This document shows, in pieces, positions 38,412 to 47,848 of a DNA stretch of 64,000 nucleotides. A program made the position numbers and the translations under genes. The stretch is from Pseudomonas fluorescens (GTDB taxonomy: Bacteria > Pseudomonadota > Gammaproteobacteria > Pseudomonadales > Pseudomonadaceae), in the NCBI RefSeq assembly GCF_902497775.2, contig NZ_OZ024668.1, positions 3,185,826 to 3,249,825 of the forward strand. Direction: 5' to 3'. The notes beneath the pieces were generated by a model that saw only the letters and a program-made list of their open reading frames with translations, had not been told where the DNA came from and searched no databases. Within the stretch, counting starts at the first letter, position 1; the number at the start of each line of letters is the position of its first letter.

Positions 38412-38540
38412 TCATGGTCGTGCGGCGCCCACCGCGATGATTTGATCCGCCTCAACGGTTGCGCGTGAAATACCTACAGCACCGATGACCTTGCCCTGGG
38501 CTTGCTGCAAGGCAATCCCACCGCCAAGCGCATGTACAAA
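38412..38540 (-). pseudogene. GlcG/HbpS-family C-terminal fragment
   Basis: The frame reads HALGGGIALQQAQGKVIGAV followed by GISRATVEADQIIAVGAARP and a stop, the typical end of GlcG/HbpS heme-binding-like proteins. There is no start and the N-terminal 90 or so residues are missing. It was cut near the mvaT terminator or the island edge. Confidence 0.6.
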
Positions 38541-38556
38541 AAACCGCCCTTTAGGC

Positions 38557-38678
38557 TAATGCCAGTCAGTTAAGCCGTTGAGCGAGAGGTTTCTCGCTTG
38601 AATCGGTGACGAGGCCCAAGAAAAACGGCGCTCTCCCATCTCGGGGAAGCGCCGTTTTTTCTTAACTGACTGGCATTA
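38557..38678. mobile_element. 122-bp MITE with IS4-like ends
   Basis: Perfect 18-bp inverted repeats TAATGCCAGTCAGTTAAG lie at 38557-38574 and 38661-38678, flanked by a 10-bp direct repeat CCCTTTAGGC (38547-38556 and 38679-38688). The ends resemble IS4-group termini and the duplication length fits that family. There is no coding capacity; the centre holds a strong hairpin AAAAACGGCGCT...AGCGCCGTTTTTT (38621-38660) that would act as a terminator. Confidence 0.85.
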
Positions 38679-38724
38679 CCCTTTAGGCGGCTTACTTGAC
38701 TCGCTTACTGTTACATGGACGAGC

Positions 38725-39093
38725 TTAGCGGGTGACCCAGCTTTCAACCTCATCAGCACCGTACTGGGCTTTCCATTCCTTCAGCAGCTTGTGATTGCCG
38801 CCTTTGGTCTCAATGATCTCGCCGTTGTGCGGGTTCTTATACTGCTTAACCTGGCGCGCACGACGCGGTGCCTTCTCAGCTGCTACAGGGGCAGCCGCAC
38901 GACGGCTGGCTTGATGATCCAGGATGTTGATGATGTCGCGCAGGCTGTAGCCGTACTCGGCCAGCAAGTCACGCAGTTTGGTCTCAAATTGAATTTCAGC
39001 TTGCAGCTCGGAGCTGCCTTTGAGTGCTTCAAGCTCTGCGAGCTGGGCGGCCAGTTGCTGCTCGAGCTGACGGAATTCTGCCAGACGGGACAT
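38725..39093 (-). CDS. MvaT/MvaU-family xenogeneic silencer (H-NS-like)
   Basis: The 122-aa protein has an N-terminal coiled coil (LAEFRQLEQQLAAQLAELEA) for oligomerisation, a basic linker (RRARQVKQYKNPHNGE) and the C-terminal DNA-binding block ETKGGNHKLLKEWKAQYG with the GGN loop that reads AT-rich minor grooves. MvaT proteins silence horizontally acquired DNA. Its own terminator (GCCGCC-TAAA-GGGCGG with a T-run) has been split by the MITE. Whether this is the core copy or an island paralogue cannot be decided here. Confidence 0.88.
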   Translation of the reverse strand: MSRLAEFRQLEQQLAAQLAELEALKGSSELQAEIQFETKLRDLLAEYGYSLRDIINILDHQASRRAAAPVAAEKAPRRARQVKQYKNPHNGEIIETKGGNHKLLKEWKAQYGADEVESWVTR

Positions 39094-39244
39094 ATTCGAT
39101 CCTCAAAATTAAGGGAAACAGGCGGAACATTCTAAAGCATCCCGCTAATGATGTCCTTGAATATGACGTTGGTGGTGGATCTTCGTTCGGTTTAACTAGC
39201 TTTGAAAATTCTCAAAGCCAAGACATAACTCCTGCCCTTATCAA

Positions 39245-39674
39245 TCATCGGTCTGGAGCGAAAGCATCAAGTGAAGATAGGAGCTTCTCTAGATCCATAA
39301 TCCTGGACACCTTGATGATGTCGTACTCACCACGACTACTAAGCTTGTATACCTCACGGGCCTTTTTAACACGCTCAAGCAATGGCACGACCACGCCAGA
39401 GGCCATCTCCAGAAAGTCATTGATGTCAGCTCTTGTCTGGGGAATTTTGTAGCCTTTGGATGTACTTGTGATGATGACATCAGCATCCCGAAGCTTCGCA
39501 ATACCACTTGACCGTACCCGCTGCTCCGACAGGTCGCCAAAGCCTCTGTCACCCAGATGGGCCAGAATGTCGGCTGTAGGGATGTAGTCCTTCGTGACGA
39601 ACTCGCTCTGGAATCTCAGGTAATCCAGGATGCTGACCTGTAGACGTTCATCCTCGTCCGGGTAATGGCCGGCC
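39245..39674 (-). pseudogene. C-terminal fragment of an unrecognised protein
   Basis: The frame is open from the IS21-like end at 39675 down to a stop at 39245. It reads HYPDEDERLQVSILDYLRFQ, a winged-helix-like IPTADILAHLGDRGFGDLSE, and RVRSSGIAKLRDADVIITST, with a helical end. The 5' part has been removed by the IS. No family assigned. Confidence 0.5.
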
Positions 39675-39878
39675 TGTTGCCGCTGACCGAAAACTGACCC
39701 ATTAAAGGCTGTTCTGCCGACTGAAAACTGACCCAGGTGTTCAACTGCTTCTGCTCACTTTCCGAGCAAAAGAACACCAGGTGATCAGCATGGAAATGAT
39801 GGGAAAAATTCGGCGGATGTACTTCCGCGACAAGCTCTCGCTGCATCAGATAGCGAAGCGTACCGGGCTGGCCCTGCC
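39675..39878 (+). mobile_element. Left end of an IS21-family element
   Basis: The sequence TGTTGCCGCTGACCGAAAAC and a second CTGAAAACTGACCCA copy are the multiple terminal repeats of IS21-family elements. They are followed by the start of istA at 39790 (MEMMGKIRRMYFRDKLSLHQ, then IAKRTGL) with the helix-turn-helix beginning. Similarity ends abruptly near 39878, so istA and istB are lost. Confidence 0.7.
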
Positions 39879-40050
39879 ATTTCTTTACGGTGATTGGCGA
39901 GCTTTGCCAAGGGCTTGGTCGAGGCAATGCATACGCCGACCGGAATGCCCGTCTGCCGATAAACCTCCTATCGGATTTCGCGACCCCGTCGCCCAAGATC
40001 GACTGGTATGATTGTTACACACCTTTAACTAGTCTTCATCTGTCGGGCGA

Positions 40051-40779
40051 CTACGGTAGAGTGGTGCTGCATAAAGGCAGTGACTCATAAGCCAAGTAAA
40101 TGATCGAAAAAATCACGCCGAAAGTCAGGACTATGCCCTTTTTCGGCTTTGCAAGGATCACAAGGGTTAGGCTGATCAAGTTCAATATAAGTGTAATTGA
40201 AATCAAGATCGCTGCCACAGCAAGGTAAGCAGTTGCGGAAATTCCTAATACAACAATCCACGTGCCTAAAATAATAATTGCGTAATCTAGAGCTCCTCCT
40301 TCTCGCCCACCCAGTGCTGCCAGTATACTTTGCTTAATTGCAGATAGTGCGCCGAAAAATACTTTGTCCGGGGCACCCTTATCAGAAATCACTCCTCTAG
40401 ACTGCAAGGAAAATATTACAAAGATAAGAATCAACGAGCCGATTGTTACAGGTGGAGATCGAAGGCCAATGCTAATAAGCGCTCGCACCCGCCATCTGGG
40501 GGTTCTCATGTGACCCGGAAGAATCCAGTCGATACTTAACGTGACCAGCCTAACCACCCCTATATACTCCACAAGCCTGGATAGGTTTTGCATTATGAAC
40601 TGCAATGCTGACTCCAGCATGTGTAATTTATTAAAATAGTCCAGAAGCCCAATAACGAATAGTACATACCCGATTATTTGGAACGCTTTCACAATTCCCC
40701 ATTTTTCGAGCAGTAATCCGTCGACGCATCCCAGCCCATGCAGAAAATCCATCGCAGCCCTCACTTCCAATGGGTGCAT
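40051..40779 (-). CDS. Hypothetical multi-pass membrane protein
   Basis: The 242-aa product has about five or six hydrophobic segments: residues 33-48, 110-125 and several in the last 80, ending LTFGVIFSIIYLAYESLPLC. A loop near 125-160 carries charged residues. AT-rich codon use suggests acquisition. No family recognised. There is no obvious ribosome-binding site, so the start is tentative. Confidence 0.5.
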   Translation of the reverse strand: MHPLEVRAAMDFLHGLGCVDGLLLEKWGIVKAFQIIGYVLFVIGLLDYFNKLHMLESALQFIMQNLSRLVEYIGVVRLVTLSIDWILPGHMRTPRWRVRALISIGLRSPPVTIGSLILIFVIFSLQSRGVISDKGAPDKVFFGALSAIKQSILAALGGREGGALDYAIIILGTWIVVLGISATAYLAVAAILISITLILNLISLTLVILAKPKKGIVLTFGVIFSIIYLAYESLPLCSTTLP

Positions 40780-40996
40780 CTAAACTACCTAGAATAGTCC
40801 AGCCCAGTCTGATTTTTAGCTATAAAAATCAGACTGTCTGTGTTAGCGGCGAACTAGCTGAGTATTGCTTACGGCCTCAGAAACTTTTGCTCCGGCAGTC
40901 ATGACTGGCAGAAGCACTCCCATGAGTGAATATCGGAAGTAACGTGGGTCAGTCAGCTACACTGCTTCGATAGGTTGCTGCTCGGAGACCTCGAGA

Positions 40997-41751
40997 ATGG
41001 CAAGCAAAAATGCAATCGTATTCGCTGGCGGAGGCAGTCTGGGCGCGGTGCAGATGGGTATGTTGCAAGCCCTGGTCGAGGCTAATGTTCAATTCGACTT
41101 TGTGGTAGGCGCTTCTGTAGGCCCATCAACGGTGTCTACTTTGCTGCAAGGCCCAATATTGCAGGTGTCGAAGCGCTGGCAGGCTTCTGGCGCGGGCTGA
41201 GTAAGAGTTACATCTTCCCCCTCTCCTGGATCGGTACCTGCAAAGGGTTAATCAACCGACGTGGTTTTCTGTTGCAACCAGCGGCGTTTTACCGATTGCT
41301 AGGACAGGCACTGCCCATCCATCGCATTGAGGGCGCGGCGCTCCCGCTCCACCGATTTGCTCAGCGATGCCGAGACCGTTCTATCCAGTGGCGAATTCGA
41401 GCAAGCGCTATTGGCCAGCGCGGCCATTCCGCTAGTTTTCCCTGTGTACAAATCTCTGATCGGTATTTGGTGGACGGCGGTTTGGACGCGTTGGCCCTGC
41501 ATACCGTCAGCGTGATGAACATGCGCCAGCTGGTAAGCGACATCGAGCATTTCCGTGCGCTCACCAGCCATCACATCGTTCCACCCTTGTGCCCCGTGGA
41601 CGTATCGGTGTTTAACTTCGCGCAGACCGAGCTCTTATTGCAGCGCGCCTATAAGCACCCTTTGGTGGCTGGACGGCGGTGGGCTTGAGCGTACCAAGGT
41701 ATCAGGTGCCCCTACCCCACCTGGTATCTACGCCGCCGAGCACGCCCATTA
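40997..41751 (+). pseudogene. Patatin-like phospholipase, frameshifted and deleted
   Basis: The N-terminus FAGGGSLGAVQMGMLQALVE and the nucleophile elbow GASVG are intact. One base is missing right after GASVG, and the sequence continues in the next frame as AINGVYFAARPNIAGVEALA. Further frame changes occur near 41340 and 41460 (ETVLSSGEFEQALLASAAIP and RYLVDGGLDALALH). The DGG motif survives, but no full-length product can be made. Confidence 0.8.
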
Positions 41752-41927
41752 GCTTTTCACTTGCCCCAGCTAGCCGAGTACCAGGCCAGAAGAGCTTGTT
41801 GGAGGCGCACGTGTAGTTCGAATCTACTCCGTCGGCGGGTGGTGTCGACTTTGGCTTGCTCGCGCGCGCTGAGGATCTAGCCGCCTCGCATGAACTCAGC
41901 ACGAAAAATCAAGCAGAGCTACCTTCA

Positions 41928-41956
41928 TTGCCAGCAAACCTACTAGATGGTAGGCT
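41928..41956 (+). promoter_or_regulatory. Stress-regulon promoter 1 with embedded palindrome
   Basis: TTGCCA (41928-41933) and TAGGCT (41951-41956) are 17 bases apart. The spacer and its edge hold AAACCTACTAGATGGTAG (41936-41953), the weakest of four related palindromes. It lies about 90 bases before the alpha/beta hydrolase gene. A repressor bound here would block RNA polymerase directly. Confidence 0.7.
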
Positions 41957-42044
41957 TTCGTTGCCTTCACGGTTCGGAGCTCGCATTGCCATGACGCCTT
42001 AGCCGAGAACCTTACGCCAGTCAACGCTTCCCACGGAATTCACC

Positions 42045-42797
42045 ATGAGCAAACAGAAGATCACGTTTCCAAACCCCAAAGGTATAAGCCTTTCAGGTCT
42101 GTTTGAGGTACCTGAGTCGCCCAGTGCTTACGCATTGTTCGCACACTGTTTCACCTGTGGAAAAGATATTAAAGCAGCTGCGCGAATTGCCAAGGCGCTG
42201 GTCGACAATAACATCGCTGTGCTTCGATTTGATTTCACAGGTCTGGGCGGCAGTGACGGTGACTTCTCCAATAGTAATTTTTCTTCCAACGTAGCCGACT
42301 TGGTAGCTGCGGCGGAGTATTTACGTAATACATACCAGGCTCCATCCCTTTTGATTGGCCACAGTTTGGGTGGCGCCGCAGTCATCGCAGCGGCTAAGCA
42401 CATTCCAGAAGCAAAAGGTGTTGTGACAATCGGCGCTCCTGCTGATGCGGCCCATGTTATGAAGCAATTCAAAGGTCAAGTAGAAGCCATCAGAGACATT
42501 GGTGAATATAGAGTGACGCTTGCAGGAAGAGAGTTCACTATAAAAAAACAGTTTCTTGATGATATTGAAAGCCACCAGCAGGATAAAAGTATCGCGAACC
42601 TCCGGCGCGCACTGCTTATTTTTCACTCCCCTACCGACGATGTTGTATCGATAGAACAAGCTCAAAAAATTTACCAGACAGCTAAACACCCCAAGAGTTT
42701 CATTTCGCTGGACTCTGCTGACCACCTACTCACCAACAGCCGAGACGCAGAGTATGTTGCTTCATGCATTACCGCCTGGAGCTCAAGGTATTTATAG
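42045..42797 (+). CDS. Alpha/beta hydrolase of the thiol-stress cluster
   Basis: The 250-aa protein has the alpha/beta-hydrolase plan: [10 protein letters not shown] oxyanion region, [12 protein letters not shown], nucleophile elbow GHSLGG, the acid in SPTDDVVS and the catalytic His in SADHLL. It most resembles the hydrolase half of bifunctional hydrolase-OsmC proteins, and an OsmC gene lies 2 kb downstream. It is the first gene behind palindromic promoter 1. Likely role: hydrolysis of an electrophile-derived ester or thioester; the substrate is unknown. Confidence 0.8.
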   Translation: MSKQKITFPNPKGISLSGLFEVPESPSAYALFAHCFTCGKDIKAAARIAKALVDNNIAVLRFDFTGLGGSDGDFSNSNFSSNVADLVAAAEYLRNTYQAPSLLIGHSLGGAAVIAAAKHIPEAKGVVTIGAPADAAHVMKQFKGQVEAIRDIGEYRVTLAGREFTIKKQFLDDIESHQQDKSIANLRRALLIFHSPTDDVVSIEQAQKIYQTAKHPKSFISLDSADHLLTNSRDAEYVASCITAWSSRYL

Positions 42798-42831
42798 CTG
42801 TATAAGTATCACCACTGAAAGGGATACCTGT

Positions 42832-43017
42832 ATGCGATACTGCTCAATTTTGGCTCTAAAGAAGGCGAGAGAACAAGGGAAAGTAACTCCCCTTTGCTGC
42901 GATAGTGAGTCGGCGCAGCGACAAGAGAAAGAGACTGCCACAAGCAGTTCTTGGTCGATGATGTTCTTAATAATTCTGGTGACATTTTTCGCGTTAGCTT
43001 TAATCAATGTTTCCTAA
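42832..43017 (+). CDS. Small single-helix membrane protein
   Basis: The ATG at 42832 has AAGGGA upstream. The 61-aa product contains a cysteine pair (PLCCDSE), a polar linker and a C-terminal hydrophobic helix (MMFLIILVTFFALALINVS). It follows the hydrolase gene by 34 bases and could be co-transcribed. Tail-anchored small proteins of this kind have no assigned function. Confidence 0.45.
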   Translation: MRYCSILALKKAREQGKVTPLCCDSESAQRQEKETATSSSWSMMFLIILVTFFALALINVS

Positions 43018-43519
43018 TTCCTGCGCCAGCTTGGGTACGAGTATTCGGGGTAACACTGGCGCCCTCCTCTTCAGCGTTCGCCGGTTTCTAATATTGCGCC
43101 CATCAACGATGAGCCCAACCTCGAAGCCTAATCGTGAAGCCACCCTACTGGTCTAGCGCTTGGCCCCTAACTCCCCTTCAGACCAATCGCACCGGTCAAA
43201 GCGCTTACCTGCAACGTCGGCTCAACTCACATCCGTTGCAGGAGTCGCCTGAGCTACCGACATCGCTGAGAGCACAGATAGCTCAACGTCCAGGGGTGCA
43301 GCTAAGCGACTGAAGTGCCTTGAAATCAAAATGTGGAGCCGCGTGCAGGCCTCAGGCACAACCTCGCCGGATGTGTTTTCGCCCGTTGACCGGACGAATC
43401 TGCACGTCACAAAAAACAGCATTGCACGATCTACCTACTAGATGGTAGGCTCAATCTGCATTCAAGGAACCACACTCAAATTTTTCATTTCTACGCCTCG
43501 GCGTAGCCGCGAGGATCAC
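43018..43519. other. Intergenic region with promoter 2
   Basis: The first 400 bases contain no supported gene; the last 100 carry the palindromic promoter at 43422-43451 and the leader of the AhpD-like gene. Confidence 0.5.
43422..43451 (+). promoter_or_regulatory. Stress-regulon promoter 2 with embedded palindrome
   Basis: TTGCAC (43422-43427) and TAGGCT (43446-43451) are 18 bases apart. Between and overlapping them is CTACCTACTAGATGGTAG (43431-43448), a near-palindrome of the same type as at 54235 and 56118. The AhpD-like gene starts 69 bases downstream of the -10 hexamer. Confidence 0.75.
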
Positions 43520-43852
43520 ATGCAAGATTGGAAAAAAGCCCGACAAGACATTAATGCCCACGTTATGCAGCTGGGCTCGCTTTCACCAGAAACCATCAAG
43601 GGCGTAATGGCACTGGGCGGGGCCGGCGCGAAAACCAACCACCTTGATGCGAAGACCCGCGAGCTGATTTCTCTTGCAGTGGCAGTAACCACCCGCTGCG
43701 ACGGCTGCATTGCTTTCCACGTCGCTGAAGCTAAGAAGCTTGGTGTCACGGTTGAGGAGGTCTCGGAAGCCCTCGGCGTAGCAATCAACATGAACGCCGG
43801 CGCAGCTCTGGTTTATAGCACCCACGTGCTAGACGCCTTCGACAAAGAATGA
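43520..43852 (+). CDS. AhpD-like carboxymuconolactone decarboxylase family protein
   Basis: The ATG at 43520 has GAGG about 6 bases upstream and gives 110 residues. The AhpD-type catalytic layout is present: Glu48 in TRELISLAV, then C60-DG-C63 and His67. Such proteins are disulfide reductase/peroxidase partners. The paralogue at 56201 is nearly identical in the core, so a duplication within the cluster is likely. It is followed by a DsbA-type gene in the same direction. Confidence 0.85.
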   Translation: MQDWKKARQDINAHVMQLGSLSPETIKGVMALGGAGAKTNHLDAKTRELISLAVAVTTRCDGCIAFHVAEAKKLGVTVEEVSEALGVAINMNAGAALVYSTHVLDAFDKE

Positions 43853-43947
43853 CCTAAAAGGGCTTTTGCCCTGGCGAGTCGCCATCCTTTCCCAGTCAGC
43901 TCCCCCCACTAACACCCGAACTGCTGAACCTCTCAAGGTGATATAAA

Positions 43948-44643
43948 ATGAACGCAGAATCCAAATCAATTACGATCAACGTTTGGTCGGACTTCGTCTG
44001 CCCTTGGTGCTGGATTGCAAAACGCCGCTTCGAGATGGCCCTCGCCGATTTCGAACATAAAGACTTGGTTCAAGTGAACTACAAGGCGTTTCGTCTCGCG
44101 GCGGGTCAAAAAGCTGCACCGATCAAACAGGTTCTTGTACAGAAGTTTGGCAACGAGCAGTCTGCCAACGGGATGATCCAAGCTGTCGTTGCGAACGCCA
44201 GAGAAGTAGGCCTCGTTTACAACTTTGACACGATGCTATTTGGAGACACTACGAAGGCACACGCTCTCGTAAAAGCAGTCGACGATAGCTACACAAAAAT
44301 GGTTCTCAGCGAACGCCTATATGAGGCCAGCACCACCGACGGTCGCTCTATCTTCGAAGAGAGCTCATTAGCGGAAATTGCGGCAGAAGTAGGTATTTCG
44401 GCAAGCTTCGTCCAGCGCGCCTGGAATGATGAAGCGCTGCCTAGCTTGATCGCCAAAGATGAGAAAGAGGCTCATGAGATCGCGAACGGCGTTCCTCTGT
44501 TTGTCTTCAACAACGGTTTCTACATCTCGGGAGCCCAAACCGTTGACGCTTTCAAACAAGCACTGCAGCGCATGCACTTAGACGCTATCGAAGCCGAATC
44601 TTTCCAAGGACAGACCTGCGGCCTAAACGGCTGCGACAACTGA
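43948..44643 (+). CDS. FrnE-type DsbA-family oxidoreductase
   Basis: The 231-aa cytosolic protein has the thioredoxin-fold active site C18-PW-C21 and a DsbA-like helical insertion. The cis-proline is in GVPLFVFNNGF. It ends with C224-GLN-G-C229, a C-x4-C pair like the second redox site described for Deinococcus FrnE. No signal peptide, so it works on cytosolic disulfides or mixed disulfides. It is part of the AhpD-DsbA-OsmC-thioredoxin series typical of thiosulfinate-tolerance clusters. Confidence 0.85.
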   Translation: MNAESKSITINVWSDFVCPWCWIAKRRFEMALADFEHKDLVQVNYKAFRLAAGQKAAPIKQVLVQKFGNEQSANGMIQAVVANAREVGLVYNFDTMLFGDTTKAHALVKAVDDSYTKMVLSERLYEASTTDGRSIFEESSLAEIAAEVGISASFVQRAWNDEALPSLIAKDEKEAHEIANGVPLFVFNNGFYISGAQTVDAFKQALQRMHLDAIEAESFQGQTCGLNGCDN

Positions 44644-44700
44644 GAAAATACGGTCGCAAGTCAACGAACAACCCTAAAACTTGCTGTAGGCAGTCAGTGT

Positions 44701-45249
44701 ATGAGCAACATCGTGAATGGTATCAACGTTACTAATCTAGAGAGCTTCGCTCACGAAGTAGCTTCAGATGATCAAAAAGCTGAAGCCCGCTTCAATGTTC
44801 ATACTCAATGGATGGGTCAAACGAAGAGCGTTACGCATGTAACCCAGTGTAGCCTTGCCGGTAAGCGGCTGGAGCGAGACTTCAAGATCGTCTCGGACGA
44901 GCCTGTTGAGCTGCTTGGTGAAAATACAGCGCCCGGCCCAATGGAGCTGCTGCTTGCTGCCTTAAATGCATGCATGTCGGTCGGCTACGTGACAAGCGCT
45001 GCAGCAAAGGGCATCAAAATTAAAAGCCTTGAGATTGAAACGGACACTAACCTCGACCTGCGTGGCTTCTTGGGGCTTGATGACACCCTCAACCCTGGTG
45101 TCAATGAAATTCACTACACTGTTAGGATTTGCGCAGACGCACCTCAGGAAAAAATCGAGGAACTTCATGCAGACGTAATGAAAACCTCACCGAACTTCCA
45201 TAATATGGCGAGAGAAATCAAAATATCTCCCCACTTGAAGATCATATAA
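44701..45249 (+). CDS. OsmC-family peroxidase/thiol protein
   Basis: The 182-aa protein carries the OsmC core: ENTAPGPMELLLAALNAC with the redox Cys91, then VGYVTSAAAKGIKIKSLEIE and the conserved DLRGFLGLDD. OsmC proteins reduce organic hydroperoxides. The second catalytic cysteine is not obvious in the usual place, so activity could be altered. It lies 57 bases after the DsbA gene. Confidence 0.85.
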   Translation: MSNIVNGINVTNLESFAHEVASDDQKAEARFNVHTQWMGQTKSVTHVTQCSLAGKRLERDFKIVSDEPVELLGENTAPGPMELLLAALNACMSVGYVTSAAAKGIKIKSLEIETDTNLDLRGFLGLDDTLNPGVNEIHYTVRICADAPQEKIEELHADVMKTSPNFHNMAREIKISPHLKII

Positions 45250-45338
45250 GATCTGGCAGCATCATAGCTGAAAGGCCACCAAAACTGTATCTGGCGGCCT
45301 TGAGCAGCACTCTAAGCACAAGCTGGGAGATATTTTCT

Positions 45339-45674
45339 ATGAGTGAAGTTTATGACTTGGATACTGACAAGCTCTATAGAGAGCTCAGCGTACCCAATAG
45401 AATACTTGTGGTCTATTTCTCTGCCCCTTGGTGCGGCCCATGTATTGGAATGAAGCCTATCTTTCAAAAGCTCGCTGACGCCTACTCTCAGCTCGCTTCA
45501 TTTGTACATGTTGATGTCGCTCAGTCCCCAATGGTTGCGAAAACACTGAATATTCACGGAGTTCCTTCAATCGCAGTATTTAGAGAGGGAAAGCTCTCAA
45601 AGCTAATCATGGGCTCAAACTCATACAGTGAGTTGCAGAGAATGCTGGAGAGTGAGCTCAAGTACCTAGGTTGA
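45339..45674 (+). CDS. Thioredoxin
   Basis: The ATG at 45339 follows GGGAG at suitable distance and gives 111 residues. The active site is WCGPC (C32, C35), and cis-Pro is in GVPSIAVFREG. It reduces disulfides, probably recycling the AhpD, DsbA or OsmC proteins encoded upstream. A second, divergent thioredoxin lies at 62951-63280. Confidence 0.88.
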   Translation: MSEVYDLDTDKLYRELSVPNRILVVYFSAPWCGPCIGMKPIFQKLADAYSQLASFVHVDVAQSPMVAKTLNIHGVPSIAVFREGKLSKLIMGSNSYSELQRMLESELKYLG

Positions 45675-45812
45675 CCGATTTCCCACCTCTGACGCGAAAG
45701 GTCAACGGATGCTCATTTAGGAAATCTGACTCTACCCAGTGGAAGACTTCTCTTGAATACACGTTTATCTACACCTCTCACCACCAAACGAGCACACCGC
45801 GTTGTGTAGTGG

Positions 45813-46999
<1,187 letters not shown>

Positions 47000-47039
47000 T
47001 CTCGCCTAAATGGGTGTCCGGAATCATTAGACCACTACA

Positions 47040-47383
47040 TACCAGTGTCAATCAGCTCCATGGAAAAGTCCTATACAGGAGCTATCGATGGTATTTCTTC
47101 AACAGCCTTTACTGCAGCGTTCGACCAAGCGTCAAGAAGGGGCAGCTACATCGCGATGGAGAGTTTCAAGGGCTCGGTGAATGGGGTGGAAGGATCCTTT
47201 AACTTCATTCATTCCGCCTCCACTACCGGAGTTGATCGTGCAGATGAGTTTTTCTGCATAGTCGGAGGCAGTGGTACGGATGGTTTGAAAGGGATTTCAG
47301 GGTCAGGAGGGATCACAATTGACATCGATGGAACGCACCATATTTGGTTGAATTACCATCTCGAAAAATTTAACAAGCCGTAA
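47040..47383 (+). pseudogene. DUF3224-family protein, 5' end removed by the IS
   Basis: The remaining 114 codons contain the DUF3224 pattern: SYIAMESFKGSVNGVEGSFN, FIHSAST, then GSGTDGLKGISGSGGITIDI and a closing YHLEKF. The expected first 20-30 residues are missing at the IS boundary. These proteins are small beta-barrels of unknown function. Confidence 0.7.
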
Positions 47384-47576
47384 AGGAGAACTCTGGAAGA
47401 TTTACGCGACAGTCTGGACAACTGGCTTGGCTGAGGCGGCCGGGCGCTGGATAACTGCCATTGCCAAAGCATGGCGCTGCGCTGGGCTGATCCAAGGACT
47501 CTTGAAGGTGCTGGTGTCAGCAAATGCCACCATTTGCCTCTCTCATTTTTGCGCGTTTCCTAGACCTAGACGCAAA

Positions 47577-47601
47577 GCGCCCAATACATAGTATTGGGCG
47601 C
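47577..47601. terminator. Perfect hairpin downstream of the ybdD-cstA operon
   Basis: GCGCCCAATAC and GTATTGGGCGC form an 11-bp stem with a 3-base loop, located 33 bases beyond the stop of the minus-strand YbdD-like gene. The T-run is weak. It also separates the DUF3224 remnant from the transporter operon. Confidence 0.65.
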
Positions 47602-47633
47602 AATCGACTACGCAGATAAATTCTTCAAGGCAC

Positions 47634-47834
47634 CTAACAGCAACGCGGCTGGCCGTTGCCACCACCATATCGAGCTTCCTGTCGCTCTCGAAAGAAATCC
47701 TCATATGACATCATGGGTTTGTCCGGGTGCTTGGTCTGCATGTGCTCGACATAGGTGTCGTAGTCAGGCATGCCAACCATCAGACGCGCTGCCTGACCCA
47801 GGTATTTACCGAAGCGACTCAGGTCATTGAACAC
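47634..47834 (-). CDS. YbdD/YjiX-family small protein
   Basis: The 66-aa protein carries the family motif [20 protein letters not shown] and [19 protein letters not shown]. Genes of this family almost always follow cstA/btsT, as here with a 14-base gap. It is thought to assist the transporter; the mechanism is unknown. Confidence 0.85.
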   Translation of the reverse strand: MFNDLSRFGKYLGQAARLMVGMPDYDTYVEHMQTKHPDKPMMSYEDFFRERQEARYGGGNGQPRCC

Positions 47835-47848
47835 GTTACTTCCCTCAG

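Noticed and set aside
39616..39996. 126-codon minus-strand frame over the IS21 end
   Set aside because: It runs across two unrelated segments (IS end and gene fragment), so it cannot be an ancestral gene.
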